NCBI RefSeq assembly: GCF_900094575.1
Contig: NZ_FMAE01000001.1
Location: 744,001-808,000, forward strand
Reading direction: 5' to 3'
Origin: Bradyrhizobium yuanmingense
GTDB taxonomy: Bacteria; Pseudomonadota; Alphaproteobacteria; Rhizobiales; Xanthobacteraceae
DNA: 64,000 nt
The translations under genes were made by a program, and so were the position numbers. Below are positions 9,930 to 19,865 of this stretch, in pieces. Positions within the stretch are counted from its first letter, which is position 1; each line of letters starts with the position of its first letter. The notes under the pieces were generated by a model. It did no database searches, was not told where the DNA came from, and saw nothing but the letters and a program-made list of their open reading frames with translations.

Positions 9930-11333
9930 CTACCCCAGCGCCTTCAACTGGTCCGGCAGCGCATACGCCCATTGCGTGATGTTGCCGGCGCCGAGACACA
10001 CAACGAGATCGCCGCTCTTGGCGATGCCATGAACGATTTTGGCTAGTTCGCCGGCATTGGGCAGCGGGATCACCTCGCGATGGCCGTGGGCGCGCAGGCC
10101 GGCGACGAAATGGTCGCGGTCGATGCCTTCGATCGGCGCCTCGCCGGCAGCATAGACGTCGGCGACGACGACCGCATCGGCATCGTTGAAGCAGGTGCAG
10201 AACTCCTCGAACAGCGATTGCAGGCGGGTGTAGCGATGCGGCTGCACCACCGCGATCACCTTGCCGGTGTAAGAATCGCGCGCGGCCTTCAGCACGGCTG
10301 CGATCTCCACGGGGTGATGGCCGTAATCATCGATCACGGTGACGCCGTTCCACTCGCCGGTCTTGGTGAAGCGGCGCTTGACGCCGCCGAAGCCGGCCAG
10401 CGCCTTGCGGATCGCCTCGTCCGACACGCCGAACTCGTGCGCGACCGCGATCGCCGCCGTCGCATTCGAGGCATTGTGCCGGCCCGGCATCGGCAGCGCG
10501 AGATCGGCGATCTCGTGCGTGGTGCCGTTCTTGCGGTCGCGGATCACGACCTTGAACTTCGAGCCGCCGCCGCCGGCGGTGAGATCGACCAGCCGCGCAT
10601 CGGCCTGCGGATTCTCGCCATAAGTGATGATGCGGCGGTCCTCGATCTTGCCGACGAGGCTCTGCACCACGGGATGATCGATGCACATCACGGCAAAGCC
10701 GTAGAACGGCAGGTTCTCGACGAAGTGACGAAACGCGTCCTGCACCGCCTCGAAGGTCTTGAAGTGATCGAGATGCTCGGGGTCGACATTGGTGACGATC
10801 GCGACATCGGTCGGCAGCTTCAGGAACGTGCCGTCGCTCTCGTCGGCCTCGACCACCATCCAGTCGCCGGCGCCAAGCCGCGCGTTGGAGCCGTAGGCGT
10901 TGATGATGCCGCCGTTGATCACGGTCGGATCGAGCCCGCCGGCGTCGAGCAGCGTGGCGACCATCGTCGTCGTGGTGGTCTTGCCGTGGGTGCCGGCGAT
11001 GGCGACGCAGCTCTTCAACCGCATCAGCTCGGCCAGCATCTCGGCGCGGCGCACCACGGGAATGCGCCTCTCGCGCGCCGCCATCAGTTCCGGATTGTCG
11101 CGCTTGATCGCGGAAGACACGACCACGACCTCGGCGCCGTCGATATTCTCGGCCTTGTGGCCGACCGAGACTTTCGCGCCCTTCTTGCGCAGACGGTCGA
11201 GATTGTAATTGTCGGCGGCGTCCGAGCCCTGCACGGCATAGCCGAGATTGGCCAGCACCTCGGCGATGCCGCTCATGCCGATCCCGCCGATCCCGACGAA
11301 GTGGATGGGTCCGATCTCGCGCGGCAGTCTCAT
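9930..11333 (-). CDS. murC: UDP-N-acetylmuramate--L-alanine ligase MurC
   Basis: First Mur ligase, adding L-Ala to UDP-MurNAc. The N-terminal Rossmann region [15 protein letters not shown] (about residues 11-25) binds the nucleotide, and the ATP loop GTHGKTTTT is near residue 114. Conserved DESDGTF and [10 protein letters not shown] follow. Length 467 is normal. It is followed closely by murB and preceded by a 149-base gap that contains a palindromic repeat. Confidence 0.96.
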   Translation of the reverse strand: MRLPREIGPIHFVGIGGIGMSGIAEVLANLGYAVQGSDAADNYNLDRLRKKGAKVSVGHKAENIDGAEVVVVSSAIKRDNPELMAARERRIPVVRRAEMLAELMRLKSCVAIAGTHGKTTTTTMVATLLDAGGLDPTVINGGIINAYGSNARLGAGDWMVVEADESDGTFLKLPTDVAIVTNVDPEHLDHFKTFEAVQDAFRHFVENLPFYGFAVMCIDHPVVQSLVGKIEDRRIITYGENPQADARLVDLTAGGGGSKFKVVIRDRKNGTTHEIADLALPMPGRHNASNATAAIAVAHEFGVSDEAIRKALAGFGGVKRRFTKTGEWNGVTVIDDYGHHPVEIAAVLKAARDSYTGKVIAVVQPHRYTRLQSLFEEFCTCFNDADAVVVADVYAAGEAPIEGIDRDHFVAGLRAHGHREVIPLPNAGELAKIVHGIAKSGDLVVCLGAGNITQWAYALPDQLKALG

Positions 11334-11347
11334 GTGGTTTCCTTGGG

Positions 11348-11446
11348 GTCATCGTCCGCGAAGGCGGACGATCCAGTACTCCGCGACGCCAGAGATTCAA
11401 ATCAACTGCGTCGGATACTGGATGCCCCGCTTTCGCGGGGCATGAC
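11348..11446. repeat. Palindromic repeat between murG and murC
   Basis: Two hairpins in inverted arrangement: GTCATCGTCCGCGAAGGCGG at the left, and GCCCCGCTTTCGCGGGGC near the right end. The sequences GATCCAGTA and TACTGGAT face each other further in, so the whole element can fold on itself. The outer bases GTCAT and ATGAC resemble those of the other palindromic families in the window. It fills most of the murC-murG gap. Confidence 0.7.
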
Positions 11447-11482
11447 AAGTGGCTTTTTTGGCCATTCGGGCCGGAACAGGCG

Positions 11483-12583
11483 TCAGATTCCCGCGGTCTT
11501 CACCACGAGATCCGCCAGCCGCTCGGCCGCATCGAGCCGCCCCGCCCCCTTCGCCGCCGCCGCCATGGCGGCAAGCCGTGCCGGCTCGGCGGCGAAGCCA
11601 GAAATTTCGGATGCCAGCCGGTCGGAGCTGAACTCGGTCTGCGGGATGCGGATCGCGCCGTCGACCTTGGCCAGCACGCCGGCATTGGCGAACTGGTCCT
11701 GGTCGATCGAGCCCGGCAACGGCACCAGGATGGAGGGGCGACCGATCGCGGCGAGCTCGGCCACGGTCCCCGCACCGGAGCGCGATACCACGAGATGATT
11801 GGAGGCAAGCCGCGCCGGCAGATCCGTGAAGAACGGCGCGAGCTCGGCCTTGATCTTGAGCTTGTCGTAGACGGCGCGCACGCGGCTCATGTCCTCTTCG
11901 CGCACCTGCTGGGTGAGGACGAGACGGCTCCACAGCGCAGGCTCGAGCCGCTCGATCGCGCTAGGCACGATGTCGGCCATGATGCGCGCGCCCTGGCTGC
12001 CGCCGACGACGAGCAGACGCAGCGGACCGTTCGGCTCGGGCGCGGCATACTTCACCGCGGCGGCCGCGAGGATCGCCGGACGCATCGGCGTGCCGACGGT
12101 CGTCGTCTTGCCTGCCAGCGCCGGATCGCGATCGAGCACACCGGGCAAGGACGTCGCGATGGCGCGCACGCGGCTCGACAGGAACCGGTTGGCGCGGCCG
12201 AGCACGGCGTTGGCGTCGTGGATGATGCCGGGCACGCCGGCGAATTTCGCCGCGACCAGCGGCGGCAGCGTCGGATAGCCCCCGAAGCCGACGACGGCGA
12301 CGGGCTTCAGCCGCTTGATCAGCGCGTAGGCGGACAGCGTGCCGGCGGCAAGCGTGAGGCCGGCATAGGCCAGCTGAAGCGGATTGCGGCCGCGCGCGGT
12401 CTCGCTTCTGACGACGTCGATCATGTCCTTGCTGAATAGCCCGCTATAGCGCAGCGCGCGCTCGTCGGTGACGAGGCGGACGCGATAGCCGCGCCGGATC
12501 AATTCGACGCCGAGCGCCTCGGCCGGGAACAGATGGCCGCCGGTGCCGCCCGCGGCGAGAAGAATCAGGGGGGACGTGTCCAT
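11483..12583 (-). CDS. murG: UDP-N-acetylglucosamine--lipid I GlcNAc transferase MurG
   Basis: Peripheral inner membrane glycosyltransferase (GT28) that converts lipid I to lipid II. The N-terminal loop AAGGTGGHLFPAEAL (about residues 10-24) and the C-terminal donor site LVVGGSQGARIM and HLVVSRSGAGTVAELAAIG are clear. Length 366 is normal. It lies between ftsW and murC in the usual dcw order; repeats occupy both junctions. Confidence 0.95.
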   Translation of the reverse strand: MDTSPLILLAAGGTGGHLFPAEALGVELIRRGYRVRLVTDERALRYSGLFSKDMIDVVRSETARGRNPLQLAYAGLTLAAGTLSAYALIKRLKPVAVVGFGGYPTLPPLVAAKFAGVPGIIHDANAVLGRANRFLSSRVRAIATSLPGVLDRDPALAGKTTTVGTPMRPAILAAAAVKYAAPEPNGPLRLLVVGGSQGARIMADIVPSAIERLEPALWSRLVLTQQVREEDMSRVRAVYDKLKIKAELAPFFTDLPARLASNHLVVSRSGAGTVAELAAIGRPSILVPLPGSIDQDQFANAGVLAKVDGAIRIPQTEFSSDRLASEISGFAAEPARLAAMAAAAKGAGRLDAAERLADLVVKTAGI

Positions 12584-12610
12584 AATGAGGGCGTTTTACA
12601 GGGTCTTTCT

Positions 12611-12697
12611 CGTCATTGCGAGCGAAGCGAAGTAATCCAGACCACCTCCGCGGAGACAGCCTGGATCGCTTCGTCGCTTCGCTCCTCGCAAATGACG
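12611..12697. repeat. Palindromic repeat between ftsW and murG
   Basis: An 87-base element starting CGTCATTGCGAG and ending with CTCGCAAATGACG, a terminal inverted repeat with one extra base. It ends 3 bases before the ftsW stop codon. It belongs to the same family as the larger copy at 24329-24463, sharing CGTCATTGCGAG, AATCCAGAC-like and GGATCGCTTCG-like internal parts. Confidence 0.8.
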
Positions 12698-12699
12698 GC

Positions 12700-13851
12700 T
12701 CACGCGTAACTGCGCATCGCCTCGGCGTGGCCGCTCGCCTCGACCTCGGTGCGCGGGCGCAGCCGCGTCAGCGCCAGCATCATGCCTATGCCATAGGCGA
12801 GCGAGACCATCGAGGAGCCGCCATAGGAGATGAAGGGCAGCGTCATGCCCTTGGCGGGGATGAGCTGCAGGTTCACCGACATGTTGATCGCTGCCTGCAC
12901 GCCGAACAGGATCGCGAGCCCGGAGGCCGCAAAGCGCGAGAACATGTCCTCGTTGGCATAGGCGCGCGACAGCGTGCGCATGACGACGAAGGCGAACAGC
13001 GCCAGCATCGCAAGGCACAGGATGATGCCGAACTCTTCGCCCGCGACCGCGAAGACGAAGTCGGTGTGGCTGTCCGGCAGGCTGCGCTTGGCGATGCCCT
13101 CGCCCGGTCCGAGCCCGAACCAGCCGCCGTTGTAGAAAGCCTCCATGGCGGTATCGACCTGGAAGGTGTCGCCGGAGGCCGGGTTCATGAAGCGCTTGAT
13201 GCGCCCCGCGACGTGCGGAACGAACAGATAGGCGCTGAACAGGCCGGCCGCGCCGAGACCTGCGAGGCCGAACACCCAGATCATCCGCATGCCCGCGATG
13301 AAGAACAGCGAGCCCCACACCATCAGGACCAGCATGGTCTGGCCGAAATCCGGCTCCATCACCAATAGCGCGACCAGCATCAGCAGCAGCACCACCGCCA
13401 TCGAGGTCGCCGGCATCTCCGGGCGCCTCGTCGATTCCGCGAACAGCCAGGCCGCGATCACGACGAAGGACGGCTTTGCGATCTCGGAGGCCTGGATGTT
13501 GACGCCGAGCAGCGTGATCCAGCGGCGCGAGCCCTTCACCTCCGGGCCGAAGGCGAGCGTGAGCACGATCAGGACGATGCTCGCCGCGAAGATGATCAGC
13601 GCCGAGCGGCGGATCGCGCGCGGCGACAGGAAGGACACCCCGAGCAGCACGATGCAGGACGGCACCAGGAACAGCACGTGGCGGCTGAAGAAATGGAAGG
13701 CATCGAGCCCGATGCGGGTCGCAACCGGCGGGCTCGCCGCCAGCGACAGGATCACCCCGGTCAGCATCAGCCCCAGGATGGCGCCCATCAGCGGCTTGTC
13801 GACGGTCCACCACCACTCGGAAAAGGGGGTGCGTTCTTCACGGGAGAGCAT
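12700..13851 (-). CDS. ftsW: Lipid II polymerase / divisome protein FtsW
   Basis: SEDS-family integral membrane glycosyltransferase that polymerises lipid II at the septum with FtsI. About ten hydrophobic segments are visible. Conserved SEDS stretches include KGSRRWI (about residue 111), QASEIAKPSFV and near the C-terminus LPFISYGGSSMVSLAYGIGM. Length 383 is normal. It lies downstream of a small unknown gene and murD and upstream of murG. Confidence 0.94.
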   Translation of the reverse strand: MLSREERTPFSEWWWTVDKPLMGAILGLMLTGVILSLAASPPVATRIGLDAFHFFSRHVLFLVPSCIVLLGVSFLSPRAIRRSALIIFAASIVLIVLTLAFGPEVKGSRRWITLLGVNIQASEIAKPSFVVIAAWLFAESTRRPEMPATSMAVVLLLMLVALLVMEPDFGQTMLVLMVWGSLFFIAGMRMIWVFGLAGLGAAGLFSAYLFVPHVAGRIKRFMNPASGDTFQVDTAMEAFYNGGWFGLGPGEGIAKRSLPDSHTDFVFAVAGEEFGIILCLAMLALFAFVVMRTLSRAYANEDMFSRFAASGLAILFGVQAAINMSVNLQLIPAKGMTLPFISYGGSSMVSLAYGIGMMLALTRLRPRTEVEASGHAEAMRSYA

Positions 13852-13952
13852 GGGCGGCCGCTTTCGGACAGAGGTCCGTTCATTGGTCGCCGAGGTTGGT
13901 TACCGGGAGGTTAAAGGGACGGGTAACTTTTGAGCGAAGCGTTGGTGCCGGG

Positions 13953-14246
13953 CTACGAACCGGGAGCCCTGACGAATCGATAGGGTATGCCGCCAAACGC
14001 CAGAGTGAGAACGCCATCCTCGGCGAATGAGAACTGGGTTCGTTCAACTTGTGGAGCTGAGGGCTGGTCGGTGACAATCGTCGAGCCCTCCACCCGATAT
14101 CGAAGATTGATGATTTGTCGCTTGTCGTGCTCACGAATTGTGTAGCGCAACCCACCGCTCTCATCGAACTCGAGCAGGACATTTCCCAGGCGGGCTAGCG
14201 CCAGTTCATCGGTCTCGTCTACAAGCCAGGCGCCTACCAGAGTCAT
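13953..14246 (-). CDS. Small hypothetical protein inside the dcw cluster, lipocalin-like pattern
   Basis: A 97-residue protein (101 if the TTG at 14258 is the start) placed 30 bases after murD and about 100 bases before ftsW. I do not recognise a named family. It starts with a G-x-W motif (VGAWLVDE) and consists of predicted alternating beta strands ending in PYRFVRAP, a pattern seen in lipocalin-like small barrels. No signal peptide or membrane segment is visible. Its base composition is clearly less GC-rich than murD and ftsW, which suggests later arrival. That it is a real gene is inferred from its open frame, position and strand. Confidence 0.6.
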   Translation of the reverse strand: MTLVGAWLVDETDELALARLGNVLLEFDESGGLRYTIREHDKRQIINLRYRVEGSTIVTDQPSAPQVERTQFSFAEDGVLTLAFGGIPYRFVRAPGS

Positions 14247-14276
14247 TATGTCATTCAATCGTTGGTGTCGGTGTCC

Positions 14277-15677
14277 TCACACCACCGGCTGCACACCCGG
14301 CAGCGCCTGCACCAGCTCGCGGAACTTGGTGCCGCGGATCTCGAAATTGCGGTACTGGTCGAACGATGCGCAGGCCGGGGACAGCAGCACGACGGCGTCG
14401 GTGAGGCCCGACGCTTCCGCATCGCGGGCCGCGTGTTCGACCGCAACGTCCAGGGTCTGGCTGATCTCATGCCCGACCTGTGTGCCCAGCGTGCCCGAAA
14501 ACTCCTGCGCAGCTTCGCCGATCAGATAGGCCTTGCGGATGCGCGGGAAGAAGCCGGTCAGGCCAGTGATGCCGCCCGCCTTCGGCTTGCCGCCGGCGAT
14601 CCAGAAGATCTCCGAAAACGACGACAGCGCATGCGCGGTGGCGTCCGCGTTGGTGCCCTTGGAATCATTGACGAACAGCACGTTGCCGCGGCGCCCGACT
14701 TGCTCCATGCGATGCGCCAGGCCCGGAAAGCTGCGCAGGCCGTTCTGCAGCACGTCCTGGCTGATGCCCATGGCGAGCGCGACGGCGGCCGCGCAGGCCG
14801 CGTTCTGCGCGTTGTGCTGGCCGCGCAGCGAGCCGATGCCGCCGAGCGCGGCGATCTCGCTGCGGGCGCCGCCCGCGGCGCGCACGATGGTGCCGTGCTC
14901 GACGTAAATGCCCGACGCGAGCGGGTTCTTGACCGAGATGCGCACCAGGTTCTTGCCAGCGCGGTCGAGCCGGTCGGCGATGTCGCGGCAAAAGCCGTCA
15001 TCGACACCGACAATCGAGGTGCCGCCGCCTTGCACGCCGGCCACAAGGCGCTCCTTCACCGCGGCGTAATGCTCGATCGTGCCGTGGCGATCGATATGGT
15101 CCTCACTGACATTGAGCAGGATGCCGACGGAGGGATCGAGCGAGGGCGTGAGGTCGATCTGGTAGGACGACATCTCGATGACGTGGACGCGGCCCGTGCG
15201 CGGCGGCTCCAGCGACAGGATTGCGGTGCCGATATTGCCGCCCATCTGGGTGTCGTAGCCGGCGACCTTGGTCAGATGCGCAATCAGCGCCGTCGTGGTC
15301 GACTTGCCGTTGGTGCCGGTGATGGCGACGAACGGCGCGTCCGGCGCATGGCGGCGCCGCTCACGGCAGAACAGCTCGATGTCGCCGATCACCTCGACGC
15401 TTGCCTCGCGCGCCTTCAACACGCTCCAATGCGGCACCGGATGGGTCAGCGGCACGCCGGGCGCGAGCACCAACGCGGCGAACTGCGCCCAGGAGACGTT
15501 GCGCAAGTCCGCGGTGATGAAGCCGGCCTGCGCGGCCTTGGCGACGTTCTCGGCATTGTCGTCGGCGGCTATCACGTCGGCGCCGCCGGCCTTCAACGCA
15601 TGGCAGGAGGCGAGCCCCGAGCCGCCGAGGCCGAACACCGCGACCGTCTTGCCGGCGAAGGACGTGACGGGGATCAT
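14277..15677 (-). CDS. murD: UDP-N-acetylmuramoylalanine--D-glutamate ligase MurD
   Basis: Second Mur ligase, adding D-Glu. The Rossmann region [17 protein letters not shown] (about residues 9-25) is followed by the ATP loop [14 protein letters not shown] near residue 120, [11 protein letters not shown] near 188 and [11 protein letters not shown] near 328. Length 466 is normal. It begins 7 bases after the mraY stop, so the two are certainly in one transcript. Confidence 0.95.
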   Translation of the reverse strand: MIPVTSFAGKTVAVFGLGGSGLASCHALKAGGADVIAADDNAENVAKAAQAGFITADLRNVSWAQFAALVLAPGVPLTHPVPHWSVLKAREASVEVIGDIELFCRERRRHAPDAPFVAITGTNGKSTTTALIAHLTKVAGYDTQMGGNIGTAILSLEPPRTGRVHVIEMSSYQIDLTPSLDPSVGILLNVSEDHIDRHGTIEHYAAVKERLVAGVQGGGTSIVGVDDGFCRDIADRLDRAGKNLVRISVKNPLASGIYVEHGTIVRAAGGARSEIAALGGIGSLRGQHNAQNAACAAAVALAMGISQDVLQNGLRSFPGLAHRMEQVGRRGNVLFVNDSKGTNADATAHALSSFSEIFWIAGGKPKAGGITGLTGFFPRIRKAYLIGEAAQEFSGTLGTQVGHEISQTLDVAVEHAARDAEASGLTDAVVLLSPACASFDQYRNFEIRGTKFRELVQALPGVQPVV

Positions 15678-15684
15678 CGATCGG

Positions 15685-16788
15685 TCACCGCAGCTTCAGC
15701 GTCGAGAGGCCGGCGAGCGCCAGCATCACCGAGATGATCCAGAATCGGATCACGATCTGCGGCTCGGTCCAGCCCTTCTGCTCGAAGTGATGGTGGATCG
15801 GCGCCATCGCGAACACGCGCTTGCCCGTGAGCTTGAAGGACACGACCTGCACGATGACCGAAACCGCCTCGAGCACGAACAATCCGCCGATCACCGCGAG
15901 CACGATCTCGTGCTTCACCGCGACCGCGATCGCGCCGAGCATGCCGCCGAGCGCGAGCGAGCCGGTGTCGCCCATGAAGATCGAGGCCGGCGGCGCGTTG
16001 AACCAGAGGAAGCCGAGCCCGGCGCCGAGCAACGCGCCGCAGAGCACCGCGAGCTCGCCGGTGCCGGCGACATATTTGATCTGGAGGTAATCGGCGAACA
16101 CCAAGTTGCCGGTGAGATAGGCGATCATCGCGAAGCTCGCGGTGGCGATCATCACCGGCACGATGGCGAGGCCGTCGAGGCCGTCGGTGAGGTTCACCGC
16201 ATTGCCGGCGCCGACGATGACGAAGGCGCCGAAGACGACGAAGAACCAGCCGAAATGCAGCACGGTATCCTTCAGGAAGGGAATCGTCAGCGCGGTGGAG
16301 GCGGGATCGCGGTTGAGCCGCACCAGCGCATAGCAGGCGACCAGCGCGATCACGGCTTCGATCAAGAGGCGCAGCTTGCCGCCGAACCCGGTCGTGGTCT
16401 GCTTGGTCACCTTGAGGTAATCGTCATAGAAGCCGACGAAGCCGAAGCCGAGCGTCACCGCCAGCACGATCCAGACATAGGGGTTGAGCGGATTGGCCCA
16501 CAGCACGGTGCCGACCGTGAGCCCGGACAGGATCATCAGCCCGCCCATGGTGGGCGTGCCCTTCTTGGAAAGATGCGATTGCGGACCGTCGGTGCGGATC
16601 GGCTGGCCCTTGCCCTGACGGATGCGCAAGTGATCGATGATCCAGGGGCCGAACAGGAACACGAACAGCGCGCCGGTCACGATGGCGCCACCGGTGCGGA
16701 AGGTGATGTAGCGGAAGACGTTCAGGAAGGTGCGAAAGGCACCGAAGCCCGGAAATGTGTTGGAAAGCTCGATCAGCCAGTAAAACAT
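15685..16788 (-). CDS. mraY: Phospho-N-acetylmuramoyl-pentapeptide transferase MraY
   Basis: Integral membrane enzyme that transfers phospho-MurNAc-pentapeptide to undecaprenyl phosphate, making lipid I. Ten membrane segments are apparent. The signature aspartates occur in GFYDDYLK (about residue 120) and [10 protein letters not shown] (about residue 200), and the HHH motif in [10 protein letters not shown] near residue 335. Length 367 is normal. A 139-base gap with no visible feature separates it from murF upstream. Confidence 0.96.
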   Translation of the reverse strand: MFYWLIELSNTFPGFGAFRTFLNVFRYITFRTGGAIVTGALFVFLFGPWIIDHLRIRQGKGQPIRTDGPQSHLSKKGTPTMGGLMILSGLTVGTVLWANPLNPYVWIVLAVTLGFGFVGFYDDYLKVTKQTTTGFGGKLRLLIEAVIALVACYALVRLNRDPASTALTIPFLKDTVLHFGWFFVVFGAFVIVGAGNAVNLTDGLDGLAIVPVMIATASFAMIAYLTGNLVFADYLQIKYVAGTGELAVLCGALLGAGLGFLWFNAPPASIFMGDTGSLALGGMLGAIAVAVKHEIVLAVIGGLFVLEAVSVIVQVVSFKLTGKRVFAMAPIHHHFEQKGWTEPQIVIRFWIISVMLALAGLSTLKLR

Positions 16789-16927
16789 TCAGACGGTCCT
16801 ATGGCGCCTTTGCACGTCCAGGTGCTTCACGCGCATTCGCTGGTCTTCGTCATGGGCCGCGCGTTTCGGGAAACGGACGGCTTCCGCCGCAAAGGGTGGG
16901 ATTCGGGAACGGCGTCTTCCAAGCAGT

Positions 16928-18310
16928 TTACGCCTTTGCCTGCAAGGCGGCCACCAGCCCCGGCACAAACTTGTTGACCCAGAACATCTTCTTGCTGCCC
17001 TTGACAACCACGACGTCGCCTGCCTTCAGCAGATTTGCGACCTCGTCCGGCTTCAGCGTGGCGGGATCGTCGTGCCAGCCAAGACCCTTGCCCGAGGGCA
17101 ATGCGTCGAACAGGTGGCGCATCAGCGGCCCGACGCAATAGACGCCGTCGATGCCGTCGAGGTGGCTGGCAAGGCCGGTGTGATAGCTCGTTGCGTCCGC
17201 ACCGAGCTCGAGCATGTCGCCGAGAATCGCGATGCGGCGGCCGCCGCTCATGTTGCGCGCCTGCAGACTTTGCAGCGCCGCGGCCACGCTGGCCGGATTG
17301 CCGTTGAAGCTGTCGTCGATCACGGTGATGTCGCCGACCGCCTGCTCGACGCCGCGGCCGGTCATGATGCCGACGCGGTCGAGCTTGACCGCGAGCGTCG
17401 CGACGTCGAGATGCGCGGCATGAACCGAGGCGAGCGCTGCCAGCGCATTGTGCACCCGGTGCGGCGCGCCAGGGGTGAGGCTGAAGGCGATCTCCTTCCT
17501 GCCGATCGCGGCCACGACCTGCCAGCTCTCGCCGTGCGGCGCGTGCGCGACCTCGTGCACCTCGGCATGCTCGCCGCCGAAGCGCACGACCTTGCCCTTC
17601 CACTCGGAAGCCTTGATTCCGGCGGGCAGCACCAGCACGCCGTTCTCGGGCAGTCCGAGCGCGATCGATACCTTCTCGCGCCGGATGGCTTCGAGCGAGC
17701 CGAGCTTTTCCAGATGCACCGGCTGGACGTTGACGACGAGCGCGACGGTCGGCTGCGTGAGCTCGCTGAGACGGGCGATCTCGCCCTTCTGGTTCATGCC
17801 CATCTCGACGACCCAGAGGCTGGCGTCCCGCCTGGCATTGCACAGCGTCAGCGGCACGCCCCAGAAATTGTTGAAGCTCGAGGGGCTCGCATAGGCGTTC
17901 GGATAGGCGGCGATGAATTCCTTGGTGCTGGTCTTGCCGGCGCTGCCGGTGAGCCCGATCACCGGGCCGTTGAAGCGCGCGCGTGCGGCGCGCGCGAGGC
18001 CCCAGAGGCCGTCGATCAGCGTGTCCTTGACCACGATCTGGGGGATGCGGATGCCCGCGATCTCGTGCGGCACGATCATCGCCACTGCGCCTGCGGCTTC
18101 CGCCTTGTCGGCGAACTCCCAGCCGTCGCGCGCGCTGGCGAAAGCCGAGATGAAGCCGCCGCTCGGCGTGCCGCTCAGCGCAACGAACAGGCTGCCCGGC
18201 TTCACCAGCCGACTGTCCTGGGTGACGAAGTCTATTGCCGTGTCCGGGAAAGATCCCGTAACACCAAGCGCGCGCGCGACCTCGGCAACCGTCCATATTG
18301 GCCCGCTCAT
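16928..18310 (-). CDS. murF: UDP-MurNAc-tripeptide--D-Ala-D-Ala ligase MurF
   Basis: Last cytoplasmic Mur ligase, using the dipeptide made by Ddl. The ATP loop TGSAGKTSTKEFIA is near residue 112, with EMGMNQKGEIARL near 168 and DDSFNGNPASVAAAL near 315, all typical of MurF. Length 460 is normal. The ATG overlaps the murE stop by 4 bases, indicating translational coupling. Confidence 0.95.
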   Translation of the reverse strand: MSGPIWTVAEVARALGVTGSFPDTAIDFVTQDSRLVKPGSLFVALSGTPSGGFISAFASARDGWEFADKAEAAGAVAMIVPHEIAGIRIPQIVVKDTLIDGLWGLARAARARFNGPVIGLTGSAGKTSTKEFIAAYPNAYASPSSFNNFWGVPLTLCNARRDASLWVVEMGMNQKGEIARLSELTQPTVALVVNVQPVHLEKLGSLEAIRREKVSIALGLPENGVLVLPAGIKASEWKGKVVRFGGEHAEVHEVAHAPHGESWQVVAAIGRKEIAFSLTPGAPHRVHNALAALASVHAAHLDVATLAVKLDRVGIMTGRGVEQAVGDITVIDDSFNGNPASVAAALQSLQARNMSGGRRIAILGDMLELGADATSYHTGLASHLDGIDGVYCVGPLMRHLFDALPSGKGLGWHDDPATLKPDEVANLLKAGDVVVVKGSKKMFWVNKFVPGLVAALQAKA

Positions 18311-19779
18311 GCAACCCTCGACGCTAGTGCGGCGGCGACCGCCTCGTGATCACTGAAAGGCAGCACCTCGCCGCCGACGATCTGCCCGGTCTCGTGGCCC
18401 TTGCCGGCGATGAGCAGCGCATCGCCCTCCTGCAAGTCCTCGATCGCGGCGCGGATCGCCTCGGCGCGGTCGCCGATCTCGCGGGCGCCCATGGCGGCGG
18501 CGAGGATCGCGGCGCGGATGGCTTCCGGCTTCTCGCTGCGCGGATTGTCGTCGGTGACGATGACGGCGTCGGCGTTCGCCGCCGCGATCTCGCCCATGAT
18601 CGGACGCTTGCCGGCATCGCGGTCGCCGCCGGCGCCGAACACGACGACCAGCTTGCGCTTCGCATAAGGCCGCAGCGCCTGCAGCGCCTTCGCGAGCGCA
18701 TCGGGCTTGTGCGCATAATCGACGAAGATCGGCGCGCCGTTGCGCTCGCCGACGCGCTCGAGCCGGCCCTTGGCGCCTTCGAGATGTTCGAGGCTCGCAA
18801 ACACGTTTTCAGCATCGCTGCCCGTGCCGATGGCGAGGCCGGCCGACACCAGCGCATTCTCGATCTGGAATTCGCCGACCAGCGGCAGCCGGATCGCGTG
18901 AGCCCTGCCGCGATGTTCGACCGTAAGCTTTTGCGAGAAGCCTTCGACTACGGCCTCCGTGAGGCGAATGCCCTCGCCGGCGCCATCGCCGTTGCGGCCG
19001 ACCGCCATGACGCGCAGGCCGCGCGATGTTGCCGCATCGATCGCCTCCGCCGAGCAATCATGATCGGCCGAGATCACCGCCGCGCCATCAGGCGGCACCA
19101 GCTCGCGGAACAGGCGGAGCTTGGCCGCGAGGTAATGCGCAACGGTCGGATGGTAATCCATGTGGTCGCGCGAGAGATTGGTGAAGCCGCCGGCCGAGAT
19201 CCGCACACCGTCGAGGCGATATTGGTCGAGCCCGTGCGAGGACGCCTCGAACGCGAGATGCGTGACGCCCTCGCGCGCGATCTCGTCCAACTGCCGGTGC
19301 AGCACGATCGGATCCGGCGTAGTCAGCGAGCCATAGACGGTGCGCTTCTGCGACACGAGACCGATGGTGCCGATGCTGGCGGAGGCGTGCCCGAGCCGCT
19401 CCCAGATCTGGCGTGTGAACGCGGCGACCGAGGTCTTGCCGCTGGTTCCGGTCACCGCGGCGATCGTCGCAGGCTGCGCCGGGAAAAACCTCGCTGCGGC
19501 CAGCGCCAGCGCCCGGCGCGGATTGGCGCTCGTGATGAACGGCACCTTGCAGGCGGCCGGCGCATGGTCGCCGACGACCGCCACCGCGCCCGCCGCAATC
19601 GCAGCATCGATGAAACGGGCGCCGTCAGTCTTGCTGCCTGCGAGCGCGAAGAAGAGATTGCCCGGCTGGACCACGCGGCTGTCGAGCGCAACGCCGCTCA
19701 CCTCGAGCGCCGCAGCGGCGGGCTCGATCGCGGCATCATTGCCCTTGACATCCTGACCTAAGAGGTCGCGCAGCTTCAT
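18307..19779 (-). CDS. murE: UDP-MurNAc-L-Ala-D-Glu--meso-diaminopimelate ligase MurE
   Basis: Third Mur ligase. The ATP loop TGTSGKTSVAAF is near residue 110 and the diaminopimelate-recognition motif DNPR occurs in VTDDNPRSEKPEAI near residue 408, so the product is meso-DAP peptidoglycan as expected for a Gram-negative. Length 490 is normal. It overlaps murF by 4 bases and follows ftsI after an 86-base gap. Confidence 0.96.
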   Translation of the reverse strand: MKLRDLLGQDVKGNDAAIEPAAAALEVSGVALDSRVVQPGNLFFALAGSKTDGARFIDAAIAAGAVAVVGDHAPAACKVPFITSANPRRALALAAARFFPAQPATIAAVTGTSGKTSVAAFTRQIWERLGHASASIGTIGLVSQKRTVYGSLTTPDPIVLHRQLDEIAREGVTHLAFEASSHGLDQYRLDGVRISAGGFTNLSRDHMDYHPTVAHYLAAKLRLFRELVPPDGAAVISADHDCSAEAIDAATSRGLRVMAVGRNGDGAGEGIRLTEAVVEGFSQKLTVEHRGRAHAIRLPLVGEFQIENALVSAGLAIGTGSDAENVFASLEHLEGAKGRLERVGERNGAPIFVDYAHKPDALAKALQALRPYAKRKLVVVFGAGGDRDAGKRPIMGEIAAANADAVIVTDDNPRSEKPEAIRAAILAAAMGAREIGDRAEAIRAAIEDLQEGDALLIAGKGHETGQIVGGEVLPFSDHEAVAAALASRVA

Positions 19780-19865
19780 GGTGTTCCAGTCGACATGCCG
19801 TGCCGGAAAGCCGAATCCTCCGGGGAAAATCCCGACTCAGCAGCGGCGATGGCCCACCCGGTTGA

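Noticed and set aside
10080..11798. Open frame of 572 codons on the plus strand across murC and murG
   Set aside because: Antisense shadow that crosses a palindromic repeat between two essential genes; composition is typical of reversed GC-rich coding sequence.
15268..16977. Open frame of 569 codons on the plus strand opposite murD and mraY
   Set aside because: Antisense shadow, rich in His, Asp, Glu and Arg, with no family resemblance.
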